In this document: positions 8,398 to 17,562 of the stretch, one piece after another
Numbering within the stretch: position 1 is the first letter of the stretch
Layout: the number at the start of each line of letters is the position of its first letter
Origin: an uncultured Prevotellaceae bacterium
GTDB taxonomy: Bacteria > Bacteroidota > Bacteroidia > Bacteroidales > Bacteroidaceae
NCBI GenBank assembly: GCA_900315075.1
Contig: OMXV01000003.1
Location: forward strand, 62,001 to 126,000
Direction: 5' to 3'
Length of the DNA stretch: 64,000 nucleotides
Made by a program: the position numbers and the translations under genes
Notes under the pieces: model-generated
The model's database searches: none
The model's input: the letters and a program-made list of their open reading frames with translations, nothing else
Told to the model about the DNA's origin: nothing

Positions 8398-9084
8398 ATG
8401 ATTACAGGAATATTGTTTTCGCAATTAGGTCAGGCAAATGATGGCCAAGACAAACAGACGACGTTCACTTACGGAACTCATACCTACACGATGATAGGAA
8501 CGTTCAGTGCCGAGGCATACGATGCCAAGGCCACGGGCATAGTGACCTTCACAAATATCCCCGCAGATTATACAGAGTTTGAAACCGTTTATACCCAGTT
8601 CTTAGGTAAGACGCCCCATGGTGCCGCTGCCATGATGCCCATGGCCATGGAACTGTATCGACGTGACAGGGATATGGGGCTTCGATGTCTGAAACTGCTT
8701 TGCTATCCCACGAATGTCAATTCCGTAACATCCATCCTCAACACTAAATTTGGACCCGCAAAGTTTGCACCGTCCAACGACCCGTACTTGCAACCCTATC
8801 TGCCTGCGGCTGTACTTAAGGGAGCTACACCAGACAACAGTTATACCCCACAGCAACCTTACACTGTAGAAATGAAAGCCAGTGTCAACACACACAACAA
8901 GATGCAAATCATGGGCGACGGAATAGTGATGTATATCTACATCATGGGCAAAGGATGGGACACCGAACAGCGACAGGTGGAAATCATCCGACAGCCAAAC
9001 AGTCCTCTTCACCAAGTATTCAACTGCCCCTCGCTTTACACTCAATGTAAGCAAATCAAGGGGCAGTGGAAGGGATTGGAGTAA
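8398..9084 (+). CDS. protein of unknown function
   Basis: I do not recognise this 228-residue protein with confidence. It has no clear signal peptide. An in-frame stop at 8380-8382 shows that the start is not further upstream. The first half is beta-rich (TTFTYGTHTYTMIGTFSAEAYDAKATG); it continues with FLGKTPHGAAAMMPMAMELYRRD, and ends in YIYIMGKGWDTEQRQVEI plus a Cys-containing tail. It stands alone between a terminator and the mutS2 promoter. Similar stand-alone proteins of about 200 residues occur in Bacteroidetes as domains of unknown function. Confidence 0.55.
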   Translation: MITGILFSQLGQANDGQDKQTTFTYGTHTYTMIGTFSAEAYDAKATGIVTFTNIPADYTEFETVYTQFLGKTPHGAAAMMPMAMELYRRDRDMGLRCLKLLCYPTNVNSVTSILNTKFGPAKFAPSNDPYLQPYLPAAVLKGATPDNSYTPQQPYTVEMKASVNTHNKMQIMGDGIVMYIYIMGKGWDTEQRQVEIIRQPNSPLHQVFNCPSLYTQCKQIKGQWKGLE

Positions 9085-9186
9085 CAGGTATCAATATGAT
9101 TGGCAACTTGGTAATGAATAATCTTCATATCATTACAATAGAATTGGATAGAATATGGAAGAAATCGTGTTTTTTTGAGAATAATG

Positions 9187-9217
9187 TTGTATAATTTGTG
9201 GCGTTTGTTTATATTTG
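9187..9217 (+). promoter_or_regulatory. promoter for mutS2
   Basis: TTG at 9187-9189 and TATATTTG at 9210-9217, with exactly 20 bp between them, match the -33/-7 consensus. Predicted transcription start is near 9224, about 23 nt before the mutS2 ATG at 9247. Confidence 0.7.
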
Positions 9218-9246
9218 CATGGAAAAAACAGATTTGACACATTATC

Positions 9247-11799
9247 ATGCCATACCCAAATATAACATATCCTAATAATTTTGAAACAAAGATTGGTTTT
9301 GACGAGGTCAGACATTTATTAAGAGAAAAATGTCTTTCCACTTTGGGCAAAGAAAAGGTGAATGAACTCCGCGCTAGCACCAATGCAGAAGTCATTAACC
9401 GTTGGTTGCGCGAAGTACATGAATTTCGCATCATTCAAGAGTCGATAGACGAATTTCCGCTCCATTATTTCTTTGATCTCAGAGAGTCGGTAGCTCGCAT
9501 CCGACTTGAGGGTACTCATCTCGATGAAAATGAAATCTTTGACCTCCGTCGTTCATTACAAACTATCAGCGACATCGTGCGCTATCTAAACCGCACAAAA
9601 GGAGGAGACTCACCCACCGATGGTGAAGAAACCGACTACCTCTACCCCACCCTCCAGTTGCTTACACGGGATGTGAGCACCTTTCCCACAATACTACATG
9701 AGATAGACCTCATTTTAGACAAATATGGAAAGATTCGCGATGACGCATCCTCAGAGCTTCATCACCTGCGCCGGGAACTTACCAAAGCCGAGGGTAGCGT
9801 TTCCCGTGCCCTAAATGCTATCCTGCGCGCCGCACAGGGTGAAGGTCTTGTTGACAAAGACGCAGCCCCCACTATCCGCGATGGGCGTCTGGTAATACCC
9901 GTTTCACCTTCTATGAAGCGCAAGATACGTGGCATTGTACACGATGAGAGTGCCACCGGCAAGACTGTTTTTGTAGAACCCGCCGAAGTTGTAGAGGCCA
10001 ACAACCATATCCGTGAACTGGAGTCGGAGGAGCGCCGCGAGATTATCCGTATTCTGACCGACTTCTCCTCAAAGTTGCGTCCCTATGTGGCCGATGTTCT
10101 TCGCTCCTATCAAATCCTCGCTGCTATAGACCTTATCCGCGCCAAAGCTGAGTTTGCCCGTCTGACCAATGGCTTTGAGCCTGTAGTCCAGCCCAAGCCC
10201 TATATCGACTGGATACGTGCTATTCATCCACTACTTCAACTTTCCCTCACACGACAAAATAAAAAGGCTGTTCCCCTCGACATCATGCTCACCCAAGAGA
10301 AACGTCTCTTGATAATCTCTGGTCCCAATGCTGGCGGCAAGTCGGTCTGTCTGAAGACTGTTGGTCTGCTACAATATATGCTCCAGTGCGGTATTTCCAT
10401 CCCTGTCGGCGACCGTTCTCGTACAGGCGTTTTCAACCACATCATGATAGACATCGGTGACGAACAGAGTATCGAAAACGACCTTAGCACCTATTCCAGC
10501 CATCTGTTGAATATGAAGAATATGATGCGACAGGCTGACGCCACTACATTGTTGCTTATTGATGAGTTTGGATCGGGCACAGAACCTTTGATTGGCGGTG
10601 CTATCGCCGAAGCCGTATTAAAACAGTTATGGCAGCGAAAGACATGGGGTGTCATCACTACCCACTACCAGAATCTTAAACATTTTGGTGAGAACCATGA
10701 GGGGGTGGTCAATGGTGCCATGCTCTACGACCGCCATGAAATGCAGGCTTTGTTTCAGTTGCAGATTGGTCAGCCTGGTAGTTCGTTCGCCATTGAGATT
10801 GCTCGCAAGACAGGACTTCCCGAAGAGGTCATCCGTGATGCAAGTGAAATTGTAGGAAGCGACTATATCCAAAGTGATAAATACTTACAGGACATCATCC
10901 GCGACAAGCGATACTGGGAGACAAAACGTCAAGTAGTGCATCAGCGTGAGAAAGAGTTGGAACAGACCATCTCCCACTACGAGGAAGAAATCAAGAAATT
11001 GAAAGACGACCGTCGTAACATTATCTCCAAAGCAAAGCAAGAGGCTGAGGAATTGCTTGGTGAAAGCAACCGACGTATAGAAAACACCATTCGCGAGATT
11101 CGAGAAAAACAAGCAGAAAAGGAAGAGACCCGTCGTATCCGCGAATCACTTGCCGATTTCAAGAAAGAAGTGCTCGAAATCGACCCCTCATCAACAGATG
11201 ATTTGGTATCGAAAAAGATTCGCCAAATTCAGGAACGACAAGAGCGACGTGAGAAACGCAAACAGGAGAAGGCAAAGAAGAAGTCGACTGCAGCACAAGT
11301 ACAGGCTGTGGAAGTCAAGCCCAAAGAACCAGATGTCCTCGCCGTGGGTGACAGTGTACGTATCAAGGGGCTCACAACCGTTGGACAAATTGAACGTATT
11401 AATGGTAAGATGGCAACGGTTGTGTTTGGCGATATGCGCACCACTATGCGCACCGAACGCTTAGAGCGGGCAGAAGAACCTATACAGTCGGCAACACCTT
11501 CCTACCGGCTTATCAGTCGCCAGACTCGTGAAGCCATCGACGAAAGAAAGTTGAATTTCAAGCAAGACCTCGACGTACGTGGTATGCGTGGCGACGAAGC
11601 CATCAATGCTGTGATGTATTTTATCGACGATGCAATGCTTGTGGGTATGAGTCGCGTACGCATCCTACATGGCACGGGCGGCGGTATCCTCCGTCAACTC
11701 ATCCGCGAATACCTTGCCACCGTGCCCGACGTGAAATCCTTCCGCGATGAGCATGTGCAGTTCGGCGGTGCAGGAATCACGGTAGTGGATTTGAATTAG
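9247..11799 (+). CDS. mutS2: MutS2 ATPase with C-terminal Smr domain
   Basis: The 850-residue protein is MutS2 in length and domain order: N-terminal MutS-III-like lever region, ATPase with Walker A GPNAGGKS near residue 358 and Walker B LLIDEFGSGTEP, a Lys/Glu-rich coiled coil at about 550-690, and an Smr nuclease domain from about 774 with LDVRGMRGDEA and the ILHGTGGGILR motif. MutS2 proteins bind branched DNA or collided ribosomes; roles in suppressing recombination and in ribosome rescue are known in other bacteria. It is a single-gene unit with its own promoter. A 7-bp-period repeat array begins 2 bp after its stop. Confidence 0.95.
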   Translation: MPYPNITYPNNFETKIGFDEVRHLLREKCLSTLGKEKVNELRASTNAEVINRWLREVHEFRIIQESIDEFPLHYFFDLRESVARIRLEGTHLDENEIFDLRRSLQTISDIVRYLNRTKGGDSPTDGEETDYLYPTLQLLTRDVSTFPTILHEIDLILDKYGKIRDDASSELHHLRRELTKAEGSVSRALNAILRAAQGEGLVDKDAAPTIRDGRLVIPVSPSMKRKIRGIVHDESATGKTVFVEPAEVVEANNHIRELESEERREIIRILTDFSSKLRPYVADVLRSYQILAAIDLIRAKAEFARLTNGFEPVVQPKPYIDWIRAIHPLLQLSLTRQNKKAVPLDIMLTQEKRLLIISGPNAGGKSVCLKTVGLLQYMLQCGISIPVGDRSRTGVFNHIMIDIGDEQSIENDLSTYSSHLLNMKNMMRQADATTLLLIDEFGSGTEPLIGGAIAEAVLKQLWQRKTWGVITTHYQNLKHFGENHEGVVNGAMLYDRHEMQALFQLQIGQPGSSFAIEIARKTGLPEEVIRDASEIVGSDYIQSDKYLQDIIRDKRYWETKRQVVHQREKELEQTISHYEEEIKKLKDDRRNIISKAKQEAEELLGESNRRIENTIREIREKQAEKEETRRIRESLADFKKEVLEIDPSSTDDLVSKKIRQIQERQERREKRKQEKAKKKSTAAQVQAVEVKPKEPDVLAVGDSVRIKGLTTVGQIERINGKMATVVFGDMRTTMRTERLERAEEPIQSATPSYRLISRQTREAIDERKLNFKQDLDVRGMRGDEAINAVMYFIDDAMLVGMSRVRILHGTGGGILRQLIREYLATVPDVKSFRDEHVQFGGAGITVVDLN

Positions 11800-11800
11800 G

Positions 11801-11856
11801 GGTGAGAGGTAAGAGGTGAGAGGTGAGAGGTGAGAGGTAAGAAGTGAGAGGTAAGT
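11801..11856 (+). repeat. eight tandem heptamers GGTRAGA
   Basis: Eight consecutive 7-bp units (GGTGAGA or GGTAAGA, with changes in the last ones) run from 11801 to 11856, starting 2 bp after the mutS2 stop. The same heptamer, reversed, recurs at 35133-35160, around 27983, and at 41355-41375. Confidence 0.85.
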
Positions 11857-11877
11857 CTAAAAACTAAAGCCTAACAT

Positions 11878-13203
11878 ATGAAAAGAAATATATCAACAAT
11901 TATCATCCTGCTGTGGGGCATGGCAGTCTTTGCCCAAAGCGATGGCGATACATCCAAAGCGCAGAGTGGACCAACATATGAAACACAGTTTGAACGTAGT
12001 ATTAGTGATGTGATGCGCGATGTAGAACGGCGTTTCGGTGTACGTTTTAAATACAATGTAGATACCATTGGCGTTCGTCTGCCATATGCAGATTTCCGCA
12101 TCCGTCCCTACTCGCTTGAAACAACACTCGACAACATCTGCAAGTATTTCGACTGGAATTGGTGGAAGCAATCGGGTAATCTTTACAAAATCAAGCCATA
12201 CGAGTATCCTCGCCGCCATACAGAAGAGGGCGGAGCAATGCTTGCATACCTAAGCAGCCTCTACAATGACCGCGCATCGTGGGAGGCTCGTCGAGACAGT
12301 CTACGCCGTGAGGTACGCCAACGTTTGGGAATCGATGCACTCATGGATAGCCTCACCCACAACCCGGCGAAATTATCGAAGATACGCCGTTACAACGGCT
12401 ATACCGTGCAAAACATCTGCATTGAGATGACACCGGGCGAGCATGTCTTTGGTTCCATCTATTCCCCCATCACGAAAGGCAAACATGCCCTGATTATCTG
12501 TCCAGGGGGCCATTTCAACAAGGGACGCTATCGTGAGGATCAACAGCAACGTATGGGAACGCTTGCCCGCATGGGTGCCATCTGCGTGGATTTTGATCTC
12601 TATGGTTGGGGGCAATCTGAGACAGAACTGCCCAATGATGCTCACCACACCTCGCGTGCCCATGTTATGCAAGCCGCCTATGGGTTGGTATTACTCGACT
12701 ATATGCTCACCCACCGCAAAGATATCGACCACAGTCGCATCGGAGCAAATGGCGGCTCTGGCGGAGGCACGCATACAGTGCTACTCACTGCCCTCGACGA
12801 CCGTTTCACTGCTGCAGCCCCCACTGTGAACCTTGCCTCGCATTTCGATGGCGGCTGTCCATGTGAAAGTGGCAAACCCATTCACCTCTCTGCTGGTGGG
12901 ACCTGCAATCCCGAGATCTTAGCTATGTTTGCACCCCGTCCCATCTTGGTGGTCTCCGACGGTGGAGACTGGACTTCCTGTGTCCCAGAATTAGAGTACC
13001 CCTATCTTCAACGCATCTATGGCTTTTATGGGGCAGAAAACCAAGTTCGAAATGTCCATCTCCCTAACGAAGCCCATGATTTCGGCCCCAACAAGCGCCA
13101 AGCTGTCTATGACTTCTTCATTGATGTCTTTGGACTCGACCGCACAAAACTTGACGAGAGCAAAGTGACGATTGAGGAAGAAGGACTATTGAAAATTGAA
13201 TAG
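11878..13203 (+). CDS. secreted alpha/beta-hydrolase esterase with STN/DUF4974-like N-terminus
   Basis: After a signal peptide ending near FAQ, residues about 35-100 (ISDVMRDVERRFGVRFKYN, then SLETTLDNICKYFDWNWWKQSGNLYKIK) resemble the small STN/DUF4974 domain normally found in TonB-dependent receptors and anti-sigma factors. An alpha/beta-hydrolase domain follows. The nucleophile serine is in ANGGSGGGT, the acid is probably in SDGGDW and the histidine is in NEAHDFG, as in acetylxylan/pectin-type acyl esterases. It probably removes acetyl or methyl groups from plant cell-wall glycan in the periplasm. It opens the glycoside hydrolase cluster; GH95 follows after 86 bp. Confidence 0.8.
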   Translation: MKRNISTIIILLWGMAVFAQSDGDTSKAQSGPTYETQFERSISDVMRDVERRFGVRFKYNVDTIGVRLPYADFRIRPYSLETTLDNICKYFDWNWWKQSGNLYKIKPYEYPRRHTEEGGAMLAYLSSLYNDRASWEARRDSLRREVRQRLGIDALMDSLTHNPAKLSKIRRYNGYTVQNICIEMTPGEHVFGSIYSPITKGKHALIICPGGHFNKGRYREDQQQRMGTLARMGAICVDFDLYGWGQSETELPNDAHHTSRAHVMQAAYGLVLLDYMLTHRKDIDHSRIGANGGSGGGTHTVLLTALDDRFTAAAPTVNLASHFDGGCPCESGKPIHLSAGGTCNPEILAMFAPRPILVVSDGGDWTSCVPELEYPYLQRIYGFYGAENQVRNVHLPNEAHDFGPNKRQAVYDFFIDVFGLDRTKLDESKVTIEEEGLLKIE

Positions 13204-13205
13204 TA

Positions 13206-13236
13206 GTCAAAGGGAAGTTAAAAGGTCGTTAAAGGG
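13206..13236 (+). repeat. three GTTAAAG units with 11-bp period
   Basis: GTCAAAG, GTTAAAA and GTTAAAG begin at 13206, 13217 and 13228, exactly 11 bp apart, in the gap between the esterase and GH95 genes. Same family as the arrays at 17504, 27854, 35028 and 42575. Confidence 0.75.
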
Positions 13237-13289
13237 ACAACACAATAGATGATTCATATACACCTAAGGGCAATTAGATTCAACATCTC

Positions 13290-15851
13290 ATGCAAATAGC
13301 AGACATTAAATTCCGACAAAAATTGATAGCCATTATGCTATTGCTCTTCTTCGTGATGCACGGTCATGCACAAGAAAGTCTGATATGGTACGACCATCCT
13401 GCCAAAACTTGGACTCAGGCGCTGCCAGTTGGTAATGGTAAGATCGGTGCAATGGTGTATGGTAATGTTGCAGCCGAGCGCATCCAACTCAACGAGGAGA
13501 GCATCTGGGCTGGTCAGCCCAACACGAATGTCAATCCCTCTGCTCACGACTACCTGCCACAGGTGCGTGACCTTGCTCTTGCAGGTAATACACGTGAGGC
13601 ACAGCAGTTGGCAAATGACCATGTGATGCCTGGTGAGAACTACAACAGCGGCATGCCCTTCCAACCATTTGGCGACCTCTATATCTCGCAACCCCTCACA
13701 AATGAATACACAAACTATCGTCGTTGGCTGAGCCTTGACTCTGCTCAATGTGTTACAACATGGCAAGTCGATGATGTTGATTTCCGCCGTGAAGTGATTA
13801 CCCCTTTAGGCAACCGTGTGATGATAGTAAGGCTAACTGCCAATCAACCTGGCAAGATATCTTTCACAAGTCATCTTACTTCACCACACAACGACGTGCT
13901 AATTGATAGTGAGGAACAAGACGTTGTCCTCCGTGGTGTCAGTTCGAAGCATGAAGGAGTTAAAGGTAAGGTGCGGTTTGAGGGTCGTATGCGAGTCTCT
14001 ACTCATGGCGGCAATATCTCCTGTACCGACGGTACCATCAGTGTGACAGGTGCCGACGAGGCTATCATCTATGTCACAATAGCCACGAACGTGGTGAACT
14101 ATCAAGACATTTCTGCTGACGAACATATCCGTGCGATGGAAAACCTACAGTCGGCTACAAGTCTTGGATATGACCGCCTGAAAACCGACCATCAGCAGCG
14201 ATTCAACCAATATATGCAACGTGTATGTCTCAATCTTGGCCCAGACCTCTACCCCACGATGCCCACCGACCAACGTATTGCCCTCTTTCAGGAACACCAG
14301 AACTCAGAAACCCACAATCGAGCATACACGGGGTATATCCCTACAGACGACAACTATCTAATAGCTATCTATTTCAAATTCGGTCGTTATCTGCTCATCT
14401 GCTCCTCGCAGCCCGATGACCTAAACCCTGCCAATCTTCAAGGTCTTTGGAACGAAAAGATGTTTCCCTCATGGGATAGCAAATACACTACCAATATCAA
14501 TTTAGAGATGAACTATTGGCCCAGTGAGGTCTGCAATCTAACCGAGATGAACGGTCCACTGTTCCGCCTAATTGATGAAGTAGCAAAAACTGGCGCGAAG
14601 ACTTCCCGTGATATCTATGGTGCAGAAGGATGGGTGCTCCATCATAATACTGACCAATGGCGAATCACAGGGCCTGTAGATCATGCGCAGTCGGGGCTTT
14701 GGCCTACTGGCGGCGGATGGTTGAGCCGACATCTCTGGGAACACTATCTATACACGGGCGACAAAGGTTTCCTCCGCTCTATTTTCCCCATTATGAAGTC
14801 AGCCGCCACTTTCCTCGACCAGATTTGCGTACAGGAGCCTACTCATGGTTGGTCGGTCATCGGTGCGAGTGTATCACCCGAAAATGCCCCCAAAGGCGGT
14901 GTGTCCGTCTCTGCCGGCACGTCGATGGACAACGAAATACTATTCGAACTGTTCAACGAGGTAGCCTACGCTGCCGATATTCTTGGCGATAATGCCACTG
15001 CCATCTACTATCGACAGCGGCTAAGCGCATTAGCACCACTACAGATTGGCCGTTGGGGACAATTGCAAGAATGGATTAGTGACCTCGATGACCCTGGTGA
15101 CACCCACCGACATGTGTCACATCTCTATGCTCTCTATCCTGGCAACCAAATATCCCCTTTCCGCACTCCTCGATTGTTTGACGCCGCACGCACCTCGCTC
15201 ATACATCGTGGCGATATTTCCACTGGATGGAGCATGGGATGGAAAGTATGTCTATGGGCGCGGCTGCTGGATGGAGACCATGCTTATAAATTGATTTCCG
15301 ACCAATTGACCTTATCGCCAGATACTTTCCTCATTTTCGGCACCACCAAACAACGTGGTGGCACCTACCCCAACCTCTTTGATGCCCATCCCCCCTTCCA
15401 GATTGACGGAAATTTTGGTTGCACCGCTGGCATTGCCGAGATGTTGCTGCAAAGCCACGATGGATATCTTTATCTTCTTCCCGCCCTCCCCAAGAAATGG
15501 TCTGATGGCAGCGTGAAGGGATTGTTGGCCCGTGGTGGCTTTGAGGTGGATATCTACTGGCAGAAAGGACATCTCACACAAGCTATCATCAAATCGAGGA
15601 TTGGTGGTGTATGTCGTATTCGTAGCAATCATCCACTTCGTGGCAAGGGTCTGCGTATGGTAAAAGAAACGAAACAGAAAGATGATAGTATCCAACCTGT
15701 TAAAGCGTGTGTCAATCCCCTGCTCACCGTATTTGGCAGCCAAAAAGAGAAGAACAATTCTACAGTCCGACTCAACACCGCTGGTATCGGCAAAACATAC
15801 CTATACGACCTCGACACCGAAGCCGGAGGAATATATCACATAAAAGAATAA
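13290..15851 (+). CDS. GH95 alpha-L-fucosidase / alpha-L-galactosidase
   Basis: This 853-residue secreted enzyme (signal peptide ending HGHAQ) opens with [25 protein letters not shown] and [10 protein letters not shown], the GH95 N-terminal domain. The (alpha/alpha)6 catalytic region has [10 protein letters not shown] near residue 402 (the paired asparagines that activate water), the VSPENAP glutamate near 528 and FQIDGNFG near 704. All key catalytic positions appear intact. GH95 enzymes invert alpha-1,2-linked L-fucose or L-galactose. Beside a GH140-like and a GH78 gene, an alpha-L-galactosidase acting on rhamnogalacturonan-II side chain A is plausible; fucose on xyloglucan is the alternative. 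Confidence 0.9.
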   Translation: MQIADIKFRQKLIAIMLLLFFVMHGHAQESLIWYDHPAKTWTQALPVGNGKIGAMVYGNVAAERIQLNEESIWAGQPNTNVNPSAHDYLPQVRDLALAGNTREAQQLANDHVMPGENYNSGMPFQPFGDLYISQPLTNEYTNYRRWLSLDSAQCVTTWQVDDVDFRREVITPLGNRVMIVRLTANQPGKISFTSHLTSPHNDVLIDSEEQDVVLRGVSSKHEGVKGKVRFEGRMRVSTHGGNISCTDGTISVTGADEAIIYVTIATNVVNYQDISADEHIRAMENLQSATSLGYDRLKTDHQQRFNQYMQRVCLNLGPDLYPTMPTDQRIALFQEHQNSETHNRAYTGYIPTDDNYLIAIYFKFGRYLLICSSQPDDLNPANLQGLWNEKMFPSWDSKYTTNINLEMNYWPSEVCNLTEMNGPLFRLIDEVAKTGAKTSRDIYGAEGWVLHHNTDQWRITGPVDHAQSGLWPTGGGWLSRHLWEHYLYTGDKGFLRSIFPIMKSAATFLDQICVQEPTHGWSVIGASVSPENAPKGGVSVSAGTSMDNEILFELFNEVAYAADILGDNATAIYYRQRLSALAPLQIGRWGQLQEWISDLDDPGDTHRHVSHLYALYPGNQISPFRTPRLFDAARTSLIHRGDISTGWSMGWKVCLWARLLDGDHAYKLISDQLTLSPDTFLIFGTTKQRGGTYPNLFDAHPPFQIDGNFGCTAGIAEMLLQSHDGYLYLLPALPKKWSDGSVKGLLARGGFEVDIYWQKGHLTQAIIKSRIGGVCRIRSNHPLRGKGLRMVKETKQKDDSIQPVKACVNPLLTVFGSQKEKNNSTVRLNTAGIGKTYLYDLDTEAGGIYHIKE

Positions 15852-15944
15852 CCTTGAACAATATTGCTCATGCTCATATATGGTATGAGAATAAACAAAA
15901 TTATTTTATCTAGTCAAAACTATAAAAATCTCAGTATTATTTAT

Positions 15945-15952
15945 TATTTTTG
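15945..15952 (+). promoter_or_regulatory. possible -7 element before the GH140-like gene
   Basis: TATTTTTG fits the TAnnTTTG consensus and is followed by C. It lies 38 bp before the preferred ATG at 15990. No good TTG is seen at -33, so activity may need a regulator. Confidence 0.4.
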
Positions 15953-15989
15953 CAATATCATTCGAAATTTGGCATATTTTTTAATACTT

Positions 15990-17447
15990 ATGAAAAAAAC
16001 TATTCTACTATTACTACTAACGACTCTGACAGCTGTGGTACATGCGCAACAAAAGGAGAATTGGAGATTACGCATTTCTGACAACCAACGCTATCTGCAA
16101 TATACCGACGGACGACCATTTTTCTGGTTAGGGGATACTGGATGGCTGTTACCTGAGCGTCTGGACCGTTCAGAGGCCGATTACTACCTGATGAAATGCC
16201 GTCTGGCGGGCTACAACGTCGTCCAAGTGCAAGTTATGGACGGCGTACCCTCATACAACATCTATGGTCAGCCTTCATTGATTGACGGTTGGAATTTCAA
16301 TGGTATCGACCGAAAAGGCATCTATGGATATTGGGACCACCTTGATTATATCATCGACCTAGCACAGAAGAATGGCATCTATATTGGAATGGTATGTATA
16401 TGGGGATCTATGGTAAAAGATGGCCGCATCGATGTGGAAGGAGCCAAGTCATACGGAAAATTTCTTGCTCAACGATATAAAGACAAACCGAATATCATCT
16501 GGATGATGGGGGGCGATATTCAGGGTGATATCCATCCTGAAGTTTGGGAAGCCCTCGCTACGACTATCAAGAGCATCGACAAAAACCATTTGATGACTTA
16601 TCATCCCCGCGGCCGCTATACCTCCGCCCGTTGGTGGAGTAAAGCCCGTTGGTTAGATTTCCACACTTTTCAGAGTGGTCACCGCAAATATGGCCAGCGA
16701 ATGGGCAATGCAGATTACCCCATCCCAGATGACACAGAAGAAGACAACTGGATGTATGTTGACTCGACTTGGACATACAGTCCGATGAAGCCTGTTCTCG
16801 ACTCAGAGCCCAGTTATGAAGACATCCCCAAAGGGTTGCATGATCCAAACGAAGCCCGTTGGCAAGACCATGACGTGCGCCGATACGCTTATTGGTCGGT
16901 ATTTGCTGGCAGTTGCGGCCATACTTATGGCCACAATGCCATCATGCAGATGCTCAAGCCAGGTTATCCCACCTCATATGGCACAAGTGGTGCCGAGAAA
17001 GCATGGTATCAAGCACTTGAAGACCCCGGATTCAATCAGATGAAGTACCTGAAGGCATTGATGCTTAGCCTGCCCTACTTTGACCGAATTCCAGATCAAA
17101 GTATTATATCAGGCAGAAATGGGGAAAAATACCTTCGTCTGTTGGCCACCCGTGGCAACGACTATCTGATGGTTTACAATTATAGTACTGTTCCCATGAG
17201 TGTTGACATGACCAAAATCTCTGGTGCCAAGAAAAAGGTATGGTGGATGGATGCAGCCAGTGGTCAATTAACCTATATTGGTGAATTTGAGAACAAAGTA
17301 ACCATCTTCAACCGCCAGAAACCACGCGGTGTTGTCAGCGATGGTGTACTTATCGCCATTGACAGCAGTAAGAATTACCTTGAAAGAGAACAAACTAACA
17401 TCACTGAATCACCTGCGGATGAGAGGAAAAGGAATTTGGAAGAATAG
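15990..17447 (+). CDS. GH140-like (apiosidase/DUF4038) glycoside hydrolase
   Basis: The preferred start is ATG 15990, giving MKKTILLLLLTTLTAVVHAQ as signal peptide and a 485-residue protein; the upstream extension from 15864 has no such signal. The N-terminal TIM barrel begins RYLQYTDGRPFFWLGDTGW, typical of DUF4038/GH140. Candidate catalytic residues are Asp in IWMMGGDIQGD (near 171) and Glu in VLDSEPSYED (near 272). The C-terminal domain (DYLMVYNYSTVPMSVDM, KKVWWMDAASGQL) is the putative collagen-binding-like beta domain that usually accompanies it. GH140 founders cleave apiose links in rhamnogalacturonan-II, so it probably acts on pectin side chains. Confidence 0.85.
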   Translation: MKKTILLLLLTTLTAVVHAQQKENWRLRISDNQRYLQYTDGRPFFWLGDTGWLLPERLDRSEADYYLMKCRLAGYNVVQVQVMDGVPSYNIYGQPSLIDGWNFNGIDRKGIYGYWDHLDYIIDLAQKNGIYIGMVCIWGSMVKDGRIDVEGAKSYGKFLAQRYKDKPNIIWMMGGDIQGDIHPEVWEALATTIKSIDKNHLMTYHPRGRYTSARWWSKARWLDFHTFQSGHRKYGQRMGNADYPIPDDTEEDNWMYVDSTWTYSPMKPVLDSEPSYEDIPKGLHDPNEARWQDHDVRRYAYWSVFAGSCGHTYGHNAIMQMLKPGYPTSYGTSGAEKAWYQALEDPGFNQMKYLKALMLSLPYFDRIPDQSIISGRNGEKYLRLLATRGNDYLMVYNYSTVPMSVDMTKISGAKKKVWWMDAASGQLTYIGEFENKVTIFNRQKPRGVVSDGVLIAIDSSKNYLEREQTNITESPADERKRNLEE

Positions 17448-17499
17448 ACTTTAGACTATAGTAACTAAAGATGCTATCGTCAACGAAACTATTGTCGTT

Positions 17500-17556
17500 T
17501 TAACTCCCCTTTAACACCCCTTTAGCTTCCTTTTAACTCCCCTTTAACCCCTTTAA
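17500..17556 (-). repeat. five GTTAAAG units with 11-bp period, reversed
   Basis: On the plus strand the units read TTTAAC or TTTAGC with the C at 17504, 17515, 17526, 17537 and 17548, a strict 11-bp spacing. They fill most of the gap before the GH78 fusion gene, whose ATG is at 17563. This is the longest array of the family and the only one in inverted orientation. Confidence 0.85.
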
Positions 17557-17562
17557 AAACAC

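Noticed and set aside
11801-11856. Possible CRISPR or VNTR-type array
   Set aside because: Units are only 7 bp, with no unique spacers and no cas genes nearby.
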